DNA of 64,000 nt. Origin: Terriglobia bacterium (GTDB taxonomy: Bacteria; Acidobacteriota; Terriglobia; Bryobacterales; Bryobacteraceae). Shown here one piece after another: positions 1 through 7,006 of the stretch. Each line of letters begins with the position of its first letter. Position 1 is the first letter of the stretch. The notes below the pieces were generated by a model that did not search any database, was not told the origin of the DNA, and saw only the letters and a program-made list of their open reading frames with translations. A program made the translations under genes and the position numbers. The stretch spans positions 281,360-345,359 of the forward strand of contig JAIQFK010000003.1 of NCBI GenBank assembly GCA_020073305.1. Direction: 5' to 3'.

Positions 1-42
1 CTTGAGCTCATCGAGGTTAGCGGTATCGAGAAAAAACTTCAT
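1..42 (-). CDS. tal: Transaldolase / fructose-6-phosphate aldolase family, N-terminal fragment
   Basis: Only the first 14 codons lie in the window. They read MKFFLDTANLDELK, the characteristic start of the small transaldolase/FSA family, whose first strand carries the FLDTAN motif of the TIM barrel. An AGAGG ribosome-binding site precedes the ATG on the minus strand, so the start is well supported. The enzyme family transfers dihydroxyacetone units in the pentose phosphate pathway in the cytoplasm. The rest of the gene lies beyond the window edge, so TAL cannot be told from FSA. Confidence 0.8.
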   Translation of the reverse strand, partial: MKFFLDTANLDELK

Positions 43-91
43 GGGTTACCTCTGCGATCAATGTAGGAAATTATAGCATCCGTCGGGAGCC

Positions 92-805
92 TTATCTGGT
101 GCGTTCCGGCACCATGGGGACAAACATCACAGGGGTCACCGCCCGCCGGCGGATGTCGCCCGCGCGAGTCTTTTCCACCACCACCAGTTCTTGAGTCACC
201 GGACTTTCCCCGACCGGCGCCACCAGCCGGCCGCCGCGCGCGAGCTGATCGATCAGCTCTTGTGGGACGTCGGGTGGAGCTGCCGTGAGAATGATCCGGT
301 CGAATGGCGCTTCCTCGGGCCAGCCCTTGTACCCGTCGCCCAGCCGGACCGTCACGTTCCGGCAACCCAAGGCGGCGAGACGCGCGCGTGCCGAGTTCGC
401 CAGTTCCGCAACGATCTCGATGGTGTAGACGTGTTTCACGAGGCCCGCCAGCACCGCGGCCTGGTACCCGGAACCGGTGCCGATTTCCAGCACGCGGTCG
501 GTTTTCCCCGCCGCCAGAAGGTCGGTCATCAACGCGACAACATAAGGTTGTGAGATCGTCTGCCCCAGCCCGATGGGCAGCGGATGGTCCGAGTACGCAT
601 AATCGCGCAGGTTCTCCGGCACGAAAAGATGCCGTGGCGTGGAGCGCATGGCGCGAAGAACGTCGGCATTGCGAATGCCCCGGGATTCAATCTGTTCGCG
701 CACCATGCGGTCGCGCTGTGCGACGAAGGGGTCCTCGCAAGAAAAGAGCAGCAAGCTGGTGGTGAAGCGGGCTGCGGCAATGAAAGGGATGCCGCGCGGT
801 GTCAT
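92..805 (-). CDS. pcm: Protein-L-isoaspartate O-methyltransferase with exported-type N-terminus
   Basis: This 237-residue protein matches the protein-L-isoaspartate methyltransferase family, which uses S-adenosylmethionine to methylate isoaspartyl residues and start their repair. The family motif GQTISQPYVVALMTDLL is at about residues 81-97 and the SAM-binding motif VLEIGTGSGYQ at about 105-115. The ATG at 805 is chosen because AGGGAGGG lies just upstream; an in-frame ATG at 844 lacks such a site. Residues 1-23 are hydrophobic and end in LLLFSC, which could be a signal peptide with a loose lipobox, so the enzyme may work in the periplasm. It runs in the same direction as the transaldolase fragment, with a gap of about 50 bases. 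Confidence 0.9.
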   Translation of the reverse strand: MTPRGIPFIAAARFTTSLLLFSCEDPFVAQRDRMVREQIESRGIRNADVLRAMRSTPRHLFVPENLRDYAYSDHPLPIGLGQTISQPYVVALMTDLLAAGKTDRVLEIGTGSGYQAAVLAGLVKHVYTIEIVAELANSARARLAALGCRNVTVRLGDGYKGWPEEAPFDRIILTAAPPDVPQELIDQLARGGRLVAPVGESPVTQELVVVEKTRAGDIRRRAVTPVMFVPMVPERTR

Positions 806-874
806 GGGAGTTCCCTCCCTGCTGAAATTATACGGCTGACGCAATCATGCGATCATGCAGATGAAAGGCACAAA

Positions 875-1117
875 ATGGCCGCTGAGACTAAGACCATTAG
901 TTCGAGGGGGCAGATCTCGCTCGGGAAGCAGCATGCCGGCCGAACTGTCACCGTCGAAGAAATCGAGGACGGTGTCTGGTTGGTCAAGGCTGCCCGTGTC
1001 ATTCCCGAGAACGAACTCTGGCTGCATCGGTCCCCGGTGACCGAGGAACTCAGCCGTGCGATCGAATGGGCCGAGAAGCACCCCCAAGGCCTCCAAGCTC
1101 GATGCCTTCGACCGTAA
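875..1117 (+). CDS. AbrB-like antitoxin, probably frameshifted near its C-terminus
   Basis: The 80-residue product begins MAAETKTISSRGQISLGKQ, an AbrB/SpoVT-type swapped-hairpin DNA-binding start (TISSRGQ). It continues with VWLVKAARVIPENELWLH and RAIEWAEKHP, the pattern of small antitoxins paired with RelE-like toxins. After codon 70 the frame reads QGLQARCLRP and stops. One base fewer (or two more) in the CCCCC run at about 1081-1085 would instead read KASKLDAFDRKRSKR and stop at 1133, which resembles the usual family tail much better. The gene is therefore probably damaged, or the assembly carries a homopolymer error. The downstream partner at 1149 is also defective, which favours decay of the module. 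Confidence 0.6.
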   Translation: MAAETKTISSRGQISLGKQHAGRTVTVEEIEDGVWLVKAARVIPENELWLHRSPVTEELSRAIEWAEKHPQGLQARCLRP

Positions 1118-1148
1118 GCGATCGAAACGTTGATAGAACGGTTTGACG

Positions 1149-1424
1149 ATGGCTCGCGTTCTGCTGGACCTGAATAACCCGGTCTTTCAGGAAGGGTGGT
1201 TTGCGCTCGAACGTGAGGATGCTCTGGCCGTTCTCTCCGCTTCGCGCAAACTACGACCGTTGGACTGGGATCAGCTATACCGCGATAGCGGACTGCGCTG
1301 GGAAGCCATTCTTTCGCGGTCCGGCCCGGCCGGCCACCGGGCGTTGGCTTATCGCGAGGGCGATTTCCTGCGATTCCTCACCTGTCGTAATCAGAACGTC
1401 GCGGTTCGCAGTGAGTTTTTGTAG
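1149..1424 (+). CDS. RelE/ParE-like toxin with internal deletion (degenerate)
   Basis: The 91-residue product begins MARVLLDLNNPVFQEGWFAL and contains LDWDQLYRDSGLRWEAI, which resembles small RelE/ParE-type toxins encoded next to AbrB-like antitoxins. In that family the segment after SRTGP-like residues normally carries a beta strand (LYSLR...FRA) before AYRDGDWLRFLSLHPDHD. Here SRSGPAGHR is followed directly by ALAYREGDFLRFLT, so roughly a dozen residues are missing and the C-terminus (CRNQNVAVRSEFL) is unlike the family. The ATG at 1149 is used. The stop codon lies right beside the repeat that starts at 1420, so the repeat may have replaced the original end. Toxin activity is doubtful. Confidence 0.5.
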   Translation: MARVLLDLNNPVFQEGWFALEREDALAVLSASRKLRPLDWDQLYRDSGLRWEAILSRSGPAGHRALAYREGDFLRFLTCRNQNVAVRSEFL

Positions 1425-1527
1425 CGCAGGCCTACCCGCGGTGTTTGCGGGGAGACCTGCGGCTTTTTTTTCGATCGCGGCAAAAAGCGCAAGTCCCCGC
1501 CAAAGTCAGGCGCCGGCCTGCGCTACA
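1420..1527. repeat. Palindrome-ended intergenic repeat, copy 1 (MITE/REP-like)
   Basis: The segment starts with TGTAGCGCAGGCC and ends with its exact reverse complement GGCCTGCGCTACA, giving 13-base perfect terminal inverted repeats around about 80 bases. Inside are GGGGAGACCTGCGGC, a T run and CCCCGCCAAAGTCAGGCG. It has no open frame of interest. The structure suggests a non-autonomous mobile repeat or a REP-type element. Confidence 0.6.
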
Positions 1528-1541
1528 CGGCTTCGTACGGC

Positions 1542-1629
1542 GTTTTTTGCCGGAGACCTGCGGCCGTTTGTTGATCAAGGGCAAAGTGCCGCAAGCCCCC
1601 GCCAAAATCAGGCGTGGTCATGCGCTACA
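1542..1629. repeat. Palindrome-ended intergenic repeat, diverged copy 2
   Basis: This stretch repeats copy 1 in the same orientation: GGAGACCTGCGGC, then a GCAAG-CCCCGCCAAAATCAGGCG block, ending in TGCGCTACA. It lacks the left terminal repeat. Its last bases form the final three codons and stop of folK on the other strand, so the element has supplied the end of that gene. Confidence 0.5.
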
Positions 1630-2127
1630 GATTCGCAAGCAGAACTCCACCTTCCGCACCGCCTGTCCCGCCGTCCCCGGCAGCAACTCCCGCATGGTGC
1701 GGCGCGAGACCGGGTCGCGCAGTTCGGGCGCCAGCTCGACCATCGGGGCTAGCACGAAACGGCGCTGCGCGAAACGAGGGTGCGGGATCTTGAGTTCGGG
1801 CGTGTCTACGATGAAGCTGCCGTAGAAGAGAATGTCGATGTCCATCGTGCGCGGGCCGTTGGCCAGCATGCGTCGCCGCCCCAGTTGCTGCTCGATTTTG
1901 GCGATGCGCCCCAGCAGTTGCCTCGGAAAAAGATCAGTCTCGGCTTCCACCACCAGGTTCAAAAACCAGCGCTGGTTGCGCCGCCCCTGCGGCTCCGTTT
2001 CATAGACCGAAGACACGCGCACGATGCGCAGCTCGCGCGACTGCAACCGGTCAACAGCCGTCTGGAGCATCTCCTCGCGCGCACCGACATTCGAACCTAG
2101 ACCAAGATAAACGGTTTTCCCTGACAC
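1618..2127 (-). CDS. folK: 2-amino-4-hydroxy-6-hydroxymethyldihydropteridine diphosphokinase
   Basis: The 169-residue protein matches HPPK, which transfers pyrophosphate from ATP to 6-hydroxymethyl-7,8-dihydropterin in folate synthesis. The start MSGKTVYLGLGSNVGAREEML holds the GLGSN motif, and NGPRTMDIDILFYG carries the acidic magnesium-binding residues, followed by the IPHPRFAQRRFVLAPM block. Length is normal for the family. The start codon is GTG at 2127 and sits inside a GGTGTCAGG-type repeat that also supplies its purine-rich leader. The last three residues and the stop lie in the palindromic repeat at 1542-1629. It lies just downstream of ruvB and is probably cotranscribed with it. Confidence 0.92.
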   Translation of the reverse strand: MSGKTVYLGLGSNVGAREEMLQTAVDRLQSRELRIVRVSSVYETEPQGRRNQRWFLNLVVEAETDLFPRQLLGRIAKIEQQLGRRRMLANGPRTMDIDILFYGSFIVDTPELKIPHPRFAQRRFVLAPMVELAPELRDPVSRRTMRELLPGTAGQAVRKVEFCLRICSA

Positions 2128-2155
2128 CTAACACCTGGAACCTGACACCTGAAAC
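2120..2155. repeat. Short imperfect tandem repeat between ruvB and folK
   Basis: On the minus strand the spacer reads as imperfect copies of GGTGTCAGG and GGTTCCAGG in tandem. It fills nearly all of the 27-base gap between the ruvB stop and the folK GTG start and runs into the first codons of folK. It may act as the folK leader by providing AGGTG-type ribosome-binding bases. Confidence 0.45.
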
Positions 2156-3183
2156 TAGAACAACGCCGTCTGCTCGCCCGTGCGCAACCGCCGCGGCACC
2201 TTGAAATAATCGAACGCGCTGTCGGTGGCCATGCGGCCTCGCGGCGTGCGGTGGAGGAACCCGAGCTGGATCAGATAGGGCTCGTAGACTTCTTCAATGG
2301 TGTCGGGCTCCTCGCCGATCGATGCGCCGATGGTGTTCACTCCCACCGGCCCGCCGGCGTAGTTCTTCAGCACCGTCATCATGATTTTTTGGTCGATCTC
2401 ATCCAGGCCGAAGCGGTCCACTTCCAATAAGTCGAGCGCAGTCTCGGCCAACGGGCGGTTGATGCGCCCATCGGCGCGAACCTGCGCGTAATCTCGCACC
2501 CGCCGCAGTAAGCGGTTGGCAATGCGCGGCGTGCCCCGGCTGCGCCGCGAGATTTCCTCGGCGCCCTCCTCGTCGATCTCCACACTGAGCAGCCGCGCCG
2601 AGCGCTTCACAATCTGCTTCAGCTCCGCCACGTCATAATGATTGAGCCGCAGCACCAGGCCGAAGCGTCCCCGCAAAGGCCCGCTCACCAGGCCTTGCCG
2701 CGTGGTGGCGCCAATTGCCGTGAACTTGGGGATGGACATCGAGTGCGTGCGCGCACCCGGCCCGGCGCCAATCAAAATGTCGACGCGGAAATCTTCAATC
2801 GCGGCGTAGAGAATCTCCTCCACGTCGGGCAGCAGGCGGTGGATCTCGTCGATGAAGAAGACCTGCTTCGCCCGGATGTTGGTCAGGATCCCGGTGAGAT
2901 CGAGCTTCTTTTGCAGAATCGGCCCCGAGGTCTGCTGGAATTCCACTTCCATCTCCTCGGCGATGATGGCGGCCAGCGTGGTTTTGCCCAGGCCCGGTGG
3001 CCCGTAGAGCAGAACGTGATCCAGGGCCTCGCCCCGCTTGCGCGCCGCCGCGATGGCGATGGCGAGATTCTCTTTAAGCTTGGTCTGCCCCGTAAAATCT
3101 TCCAGCCGCCGTGGCCGCAGTCCGGCTTCGAACTGCGCTTCGTCTTCAAGCGGTGCCGCGGAAACGATGCGGGGATCGGGCAT
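2155..3183 (-). CDS. ruvB: Holliday junction branch migration helicase RuvB
   Basis: The 342-residue protein is RuvB, the hexameric AAA+ motor that drives branch migration of Holliday junctions with RuvA. Walker A GPPGLGKT is at residues 61-68 and Walker B FIDEIH ends at about 115. The sensor and arginine-finger region ([18 protein letters not shown]) and the C-terminal winged-helix segment [26 protein letters not shown] are present (split here by description only), ending [14 protein letters not shown]. Length and architecture are normal. ruvA lies upstream on the same strand but is separated by about 440 bases that hold a broken HicA/HicB-like pair. Confidence 0.97.
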   Translation of the reverse strand: MPDPRIVSAAPLEDEAQFEAGLRPRRLEDFTGQTKLKENLAIAIAAARKRGEALDHVLLYGPPGLGKTTLAAIIAEEMEVEFQQTSGPILQKKLDLTGILTNIRAKQVFFIDEIHRLLPDVEEILYAAIEDFRVDILIGAGPGARTHSMSIPKFTAIGATTRQGLVSGPLRGRFGLVLRLNHYDVAELKQIVKRSARLLSVEIDEEGAEEISRRSRGTPRIANRLLRRVRDYAQVRADGRINRPLAETALDLLEVDRFGLDEIDQKIMMTVLKNYAGGPVGVNTIGASIGEEPDTIEEVYEPYLIQLGFLHRTPRGRMATDSAFDYFKVPRRLRTGEQTALF

Positions 3184-3260
3184 GTGATCTCAGCTATCTG
3201 TTATAGCTTAGCCCCAGCCTCGCGGACACACCAGTGAGGATCAAGACTTGGGACCCGGAC

Positions 3261-3314
3261 CTAGGCGGATGCACGGATCAGTCGATCTGCCGGTACGCCG
3301 CGCGGCAGCTTCAT
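3261..3314 (-). pseudogene. HicA-like toxin remnant
   Basis: Directly overlapping the end of the HicB-like remnant (GCATGA junction), the minus strand reads MKLPRGVPADRLIRASA and then stops. This matches the N-terminus of HicA-like toxins (MKLPRxVsgxxLIxAL). In another frame just downstream SGSQVLILT could be a decayed form of the family's KGSH-LRLT strand. Only a stub is left, so no active toxin is expected. Confidence 0.4.
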
Positions 3315-3524
3315 GCGGCTTCGACCGGGATCAGTTCGTCCTTTGTATAGTGAAGTTGCACCAGGCGGGGGTGCACTGGGCCGTCTTCGAAGTGAAGGGA
3401 CGTCGCCTCAAGAACATTGGCACGGAGTTCTTCCCAAGTCTCGGCTTCCGTGAAGATAGGATAGCCCAGCGAGCGCGCAGTAGCCCCCTTCCTCGGCGTC
3501 GCGAACGTCGAAGATCAACTCCAT
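3311..3524 (-). pseudogene. HicB-like antitoxin family small protein, frameshifted
   Basis: The frame starting at 3524 reads MELIFDVRDAEEGGYCA and then leaves the family pattern. Shifting frame at the GCGC run near 3475 restores SLGYPIFTEAETWEELRANV, then LEATSLHFEDGPVHPRLVQLHY and TKDELIPVEAA before a stop at 3311. Together they give a full-length small HicB-like protein of the type encoded beside HicA toxins. A two-base deletion in the GC repeat would explain the break. Its stop overlaps the ATG of the HicA-like stub, as in intact pairs. The pair sits between ruvA and ruvB, which are usually adjacent. Confidence 0.6.
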
Positions 3525-3623
3525 GTTCATAGAATACCTAAGGCTAAACCGGATGGCATCTCCGCACTGGACTTGCCCTAGGACGAGCAATCCTTGGCGT
3601 GAGGTCCAACCAATTCCACCCCT

Positions 3624-4214
3624 TCACCTCACCAGTTCCAGCGCCTTTCTAAACAGCGGCTCGAATTCCGCCGCCGCCCCGCTGGCCTTGGCCTTCCGCA
3701 CGGCCTGCTCCGCCGCGGGGCGTGCGCAGCCGAGGTTTGACAGCGCGGACAGCACATCTTGCTCGATCTCGCTCAGTGACGGCACGGGTGGCGCGGCGGC
3801 CTCGCCCGCCGGAGCCGGCAGCTTGTCGCGCAGTTCCAGCAGCATGCGCTCGGCGGTCTTTTTGCCGACGCCCGGAATGCGCACCAGCCGCTCTACCTCG
3901 CCTCTGCGAATGGCCGTGATCAGCTCCGCTGCCGCCAGGCCGGAGAGAATCTTGATCGCCAGCGACGGCCCGATGCCGCTCACCCCGATCAGTTTCTCGA
4001 ACAGATTCTTCTCGTCCTGTGAAAGAAAGCCGTAAAGCGCCAGCGTGTCCTCGCGGACGTGTGTGTAGACGCGCAACCGCACTTCCGAGCCGGCCTCGGG
4101 GAGATGCGTGTACGTCGTGATGGGAATGTGCAATTCGTACCCCACGCCGCCGGCATCGACCACCGCCTGGTTGGGATGCTTCTCGAGGAGTACGCCGCGC
4201 AACACCGCAATCAT
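3624..4214 (-). CDS. ruvA: Holliday junction DNA-binding protein RuvA
   Basis: The 196-residue product is RuvA, which binds four-way junctions as a tetramer and recruits RuvB. The N-terminal OB-fold domain (MIAVLRGVLLEK through VYTHVREDTLALYGF) is followed by tandem helix-hairpin-helix motifs LIGVSGIGPSLAIKILSGL and LVRIPGVGKKTAERMLLEL. After a Pro/Ala-rich linker near 133-145 comes domain III (SALSNLGCARPAAEQAVRKA), which contacts RuvB. The start codon is ATG at 4214. It faces away from rsmE, leaving about 70 bases for divergent promoters. Confidence 0.96.
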   Translation of the reverse strand: MIAVLRGVLLEKHPNQAVVDAGGVGYELHIPITTYTHLPEAGSEVRLRVYTHVREDTLALYGFLSQDEKNLFEKLIGVSGIGPSLAIKILSGLAAAELITAIRRGEVERLVRIPGVGKKTAERMLLELRDKLPAPAGEAAAPPVPSLSEIEQDVLSALSNLGCARPAAEQAVRKAKASGAAAEFEPLFRKALELVR

Positions 4215-4283
4215 AGGCTGAGTCTTTTAGTATGCCATCCGATTCACGTTGATTCGCGTGCATTCGCGGCCCTATCCTGTTTT

Positions 4284-5012
4284 TTGGCCCGCCGCCGATT
4301 TTTCGTAGACCGGATTGATGGCGATCGCGCGGAACTCACCGGCGACGATGCCCGGCACCTAGCCCGTGTGCTGCGTGCCGAAGCCGGCCAGCAGTACGAG
4401 GTGTCGGACAACCAGCGCGCGTACCTCGCCGAGATCTCGGCCGTCAGCGCGCAGCGGGTCGCCTTCCGCATTGTCGAACCGCTGGCCCCTGAACCGCCGT
4501 CGCCAGAAATCACCATTTTCGCCGCGCTCATCAAATTCGATCGCTTCGAGTGGCTGGTCGAAAAGGCCACCGAACTGGGGGTTGCCCGCGTCGTCCCGGT
4601 AGACGCCGAACGCACGGAAAAGGACTTGGCGCGCGCCGCGGCAAAACGCGTGGAGCGGTGGAAAAAGATTGCGCGCGAAACGAGCCAGCAGGCGCGGCGT
4701 GTTCGCATGCCGGAAATCGTGCCGCCCGTAACATTCGATGCGGCGGTCTCCGACTCCTCCCCGCTTCGCTACTTTCTCGAGGAGCAACCCGGCGCCGATC
4801 CGCTGCTGAGCGTCCTGCCGGCAACCCGCGCACCCAGCGCCGCGATCGCTATCCTGACTGGTCCCGAAGGCGGCTGGACGGATCGGGAACGCGAACTGGC
4901 GGCAAAAGCCGGCTGGAAACCGGTTTCCTTGGGACAGAATGTCCTCCGAGCGGAAACCGCGGCCACGGCGGCCCTCGCCATTTTGCGCCACGCCTGGCAA
5001 ATTTTGCCCTGA
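4284..5012 (+). CDS. rsmE: 16S rRNA (uracil(1498)-N(3))-methyltransferase
   Basis: The product resembles RsmE, a SPOUT-class enzyme that methylates U1498 in the 16S rRNA decoding region. The C-terminal trefoil-knot SAM site is clear: LTGPEGGWTDRE at about 190-201 and SLGQNVLRAETAATAAL near the end. An RNA-binding PUA-like N-terminal domain (RRRFFVDRIDGDRAELTGDD) precedes it. The frame is open upstream to 4059, but family alignment places the start at the TTG of 4284 (LARRRFFV), giving 242 residues; no good Shine-Dalgarno is visible. A GTG slightly upstream cannot be excluded. Confidence 0.9.
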   Translation: MARRRFFVDRIDGDRAELTGDDARHLARVLRAEAGQQYEVSDNQRAYLAEISAVSAQRVAFRIVEPLAPEPPSPEITIFAALIKFDRFEWLVEKATELGVARVVPVDAERTEKDLARAAAKRVERWKKIARETSQQARRVRMPEIVPPVTFDAAVSDSSPLRYFLEEQPGADPLLSVLPATRAPSAAIAILTGPEGGWTDRERELAAKAGWKPVSLGQNVLRAETAATAALAILRHAWQILP

Positions 5013-5053
5013 AAATACCCCAGCCAGCCGATTAGAATAAGGAAAGCGGTCGC

Positions 5054-6229
5054 ATGGGGCTATACCTCGGAAACACGGTGGAAATTGTGGCGGTGGTTGC
5101 GCTGAGTCTCGTGCAATGGCGCATCGCCATCCTGGCTAACTGTCAGATAAAAAACCACTTACCACAGAGTGCGGCCCGCTGGCTGAGCCGCCTTGTGATG
5201 CTCGCCATCACTCTGGCTACCCTCGGTCTCATGCTGAACTTGCCGAACGCCAGCGTTTTACGGCTCAACCCCCACTTATTCGGCTGGATGCGCGGCGCCG
5301 GCCTGTTCTGGGCGTTTACATCCACCCCCGTCTGGATTGCCTGGTGGCTCATAAACCGTCTCAGCCGGCGATCGGAGCCGGAGGTCGATCCTACGCGCCG
5401 CGCTTTACTCCGTGGCGCCGGTACGCTGGCCGCTGCCATTCCCGCCGGATTGCTGGGATTCGGCGCGCTGGTCGAGCGCACGGCCTTCCAGGTTCGTGAA
5501 ATCGAGATGCCTGTTCCGGGCTTGCATCCGGATCTCAACGGCTTGCGGCTGGTCCAACTCAGCGACATTCATCTGAGCGCGTACTTGAGCGAGCAGGAAT
5601 TCGCCAGGGTGGTGGACGCCGCCAACGAACTACGCGGCCACATCGTGTTCGTCACCGGCGATCTGATCTCCGTGCGAGGCGACCCGGTGGATGCCTGTCT
5701 GCGTCAAATCTCGCGGCTGCGATCCGATTCAGGGATGATGGGCTGCCTGGGAAATCATGAAATCTACGCGGGTACCCAGAACTACACGGCCGCCCAGGGG
5801 GCTCGGCTGGGCATCCCGTTTCTGCGCAGCCAAGCCCGGCAGCTCCGTTTCGGCAACGCGCTGGTGAACATCGCCGGCGTCGATTACCAGAAGATGAGCG
5901 ATCAGCCAAATTATCTGCAGGGCGCCGAGAGTCTGATTGCTCCCCATGCGCTCAATCTCCTGCTATCGCACAATCCCGACGTGTTCCCGGTCGCGGCGAA
6001 GCAGGGATGGGACCTCACCCTCGCCGGGCATACCCACGGCGGGCAGGTCAATGTCGAAATCCTGCACCATGACTTCAACATGGCGCGCTTTTATACGCCT
6101 TATGTGTACGGGCACTACCGCTCCGGACGTTCTTCCATCTACGTGACGCGCGGCATCGGCACCATCGGAATGCCGGCGCGGCTCGGAGCGCCGCCCGAGA
6201 TCGCCGTGATACGCTTGCGAAAAGCGTAA
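5054..6229 (+). CDS. Membrane-anchored metallophosphoesterase (YkuE/YaeI-like)
   Basis: The 391-residue protein has three N-terminal hydrophobic segments (about 9-22, 44-62 and 82-100) and a further one after RRALLRGAG (about 122-140). The calcineurin-type phosphoesterase domain follows. Its metal-binding motifs are QLSDIHLS (D171, H173), VTGDLIS (D203), GNHE (233-236), LLLSHNPD and AGHTHGGQ. Such enzymes hydrolyse phosphomonoesters or diesters at the membrane; relatives act on UDP-sugar lipids or envelope phospholipids, but the substrate here is unknown. Its stop overlaps the next start (TAATG), so the two phosphoesterases are translationally coupled. Confidence 0.88.
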   Translation: MGLYLGNTVEIVAVVALSLVQWRIAILANCQIKNHLPQSAARWLSRLVMLAITLATLGLMLNLPNASVLRLNPHLFGWMRGAGLFWAFTSTPVWIAWWLINRLSRRSEPEVDPTRRALLRGAGTLAAAIPAGLLGFGALVERTAFQVREIEMPVPGLHPDLNGLRLVQLSDIHLSAYLSEQEFARVVDAANELRGHIVFVTGDLISVRGDPVDACLRQISRLRSDSGMMGCLGNHEIYAGTQNYTAAQGARLGIPFLRSQARQLRFGNALVNIAGVDYQKMSDQPNYLQGAESLIAPHALNLLLSHNPDVFPVAAKQGWDLTLAGHTHGGQVNVEILHHDFNMARFYTPYVYGHYRSGRSSIYVTRGIGTIGMPARLGAPPEIAVIRLRKA

Positions 6230-6978
6230 TGCCCGCGCCACGGTACCTGATCCTCAGCGATATCCATGCCAACTGGGAGGCTTTGCAGGCCGTCCTGGAA
6301 TCCGCCGCCGGCGATTACGACCGCATCCTCTGTCTCGGCGACCTGGTCGGTTACGGCGCCGATCCCAACTCGGTCACGGAATGGGTGCGCGCCAACGTGG
6401 CGATTGTGGTTCGCGGCAATCACGACCGCGCTTCGGCGGGGCTTGAGGATCTGGAGTGGTTCAATCCCGTGGCCCGGCGGGCGGCGGAATGGACGCATGA
6501 GCAGCTTACGCCTGAGAATCTCGCGTACGTCTCCGCTCTTCCGAAAGGCCCTATCGCGATAGAGGGTTTCCAGGCCATGCACGGCTCGCCGCTCGACGAA
6601 GATGAGTACGTGGTCGCGGCGGCCGATGCCGGCCAGAGCTTTCCTTATCTGGAAACCTCGCTGGCTTTCTTCGGCCACACGCATTTGCAGGGCGGGTTCC
6701 AGTGGGGACTCAATCGCGTGCGCACCGTTGGACGGCCGTCCGTCAAGCAGAAGGAACTTCCTTTGCAACTCGAACCCGATACGGCCTATCTGATCAATCC
6801 CGGTTCGGTGGGTCAGCCGCGCGACGGCGACCCCCGCGTGGGCTACGTCCTATACCACCCGGATGAGCGTTTCCTGATGTACCGCCGCGTTTCCTACGAT
6901 CTCACCGCCGCGCAGGCAAAGATCCTCCGCGCCGGTCTGCCGGAGGTATTGGCGGAACGCCTGGCTGTGGGCCGCTAG
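6229..6978 (+). CDS. Cytoplasmic metallophosphoesterase (YfcE/ApaH-type fold)
   Basis: The 249-residue protein contains the full calcineurin-like metal site: LILSDIHAN (D11, H13), CLGDLVGYG (D38), RGNHD (62-66), the MHGSP histidine and FFGHTHLQ. It ends with a strand-rich region (LINPGSVGQPRDGDPRVGY) typical of the YfcE/MJ0936-type diesterases. No signal peptide or membrane segment is visible. It starts one base before the end of the upstream gene, so both are probably made from one message. The substrate cannot be inferred. Confidence 0.88.
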   Translation: MPAPRYLILSDIHANWEALQAVLESAAGDYDRILCLGDLVGYGADPNSVTEWVRANVAIVVRGNHDRASAGLEDLEWFNPVARRAAEWTHEQLTPENLAYVSALPKGPIAIEGFQAMHGSPLDEDEYVVAAADAGQSFPYLETSLAFFGHTHLQGGFQWGLNRVRTVGRPSVKQKELPLQLEPDTAYLINPGSVGQPRDGDPRVGYVLYHPDERFLMYRRVSYDLTAAQAKILRAGLPEVLAERLAVGR

Positions 6979-7006
6979 CGGCTAGGTCAAAGATGGCAAA
7001 ATCGTT

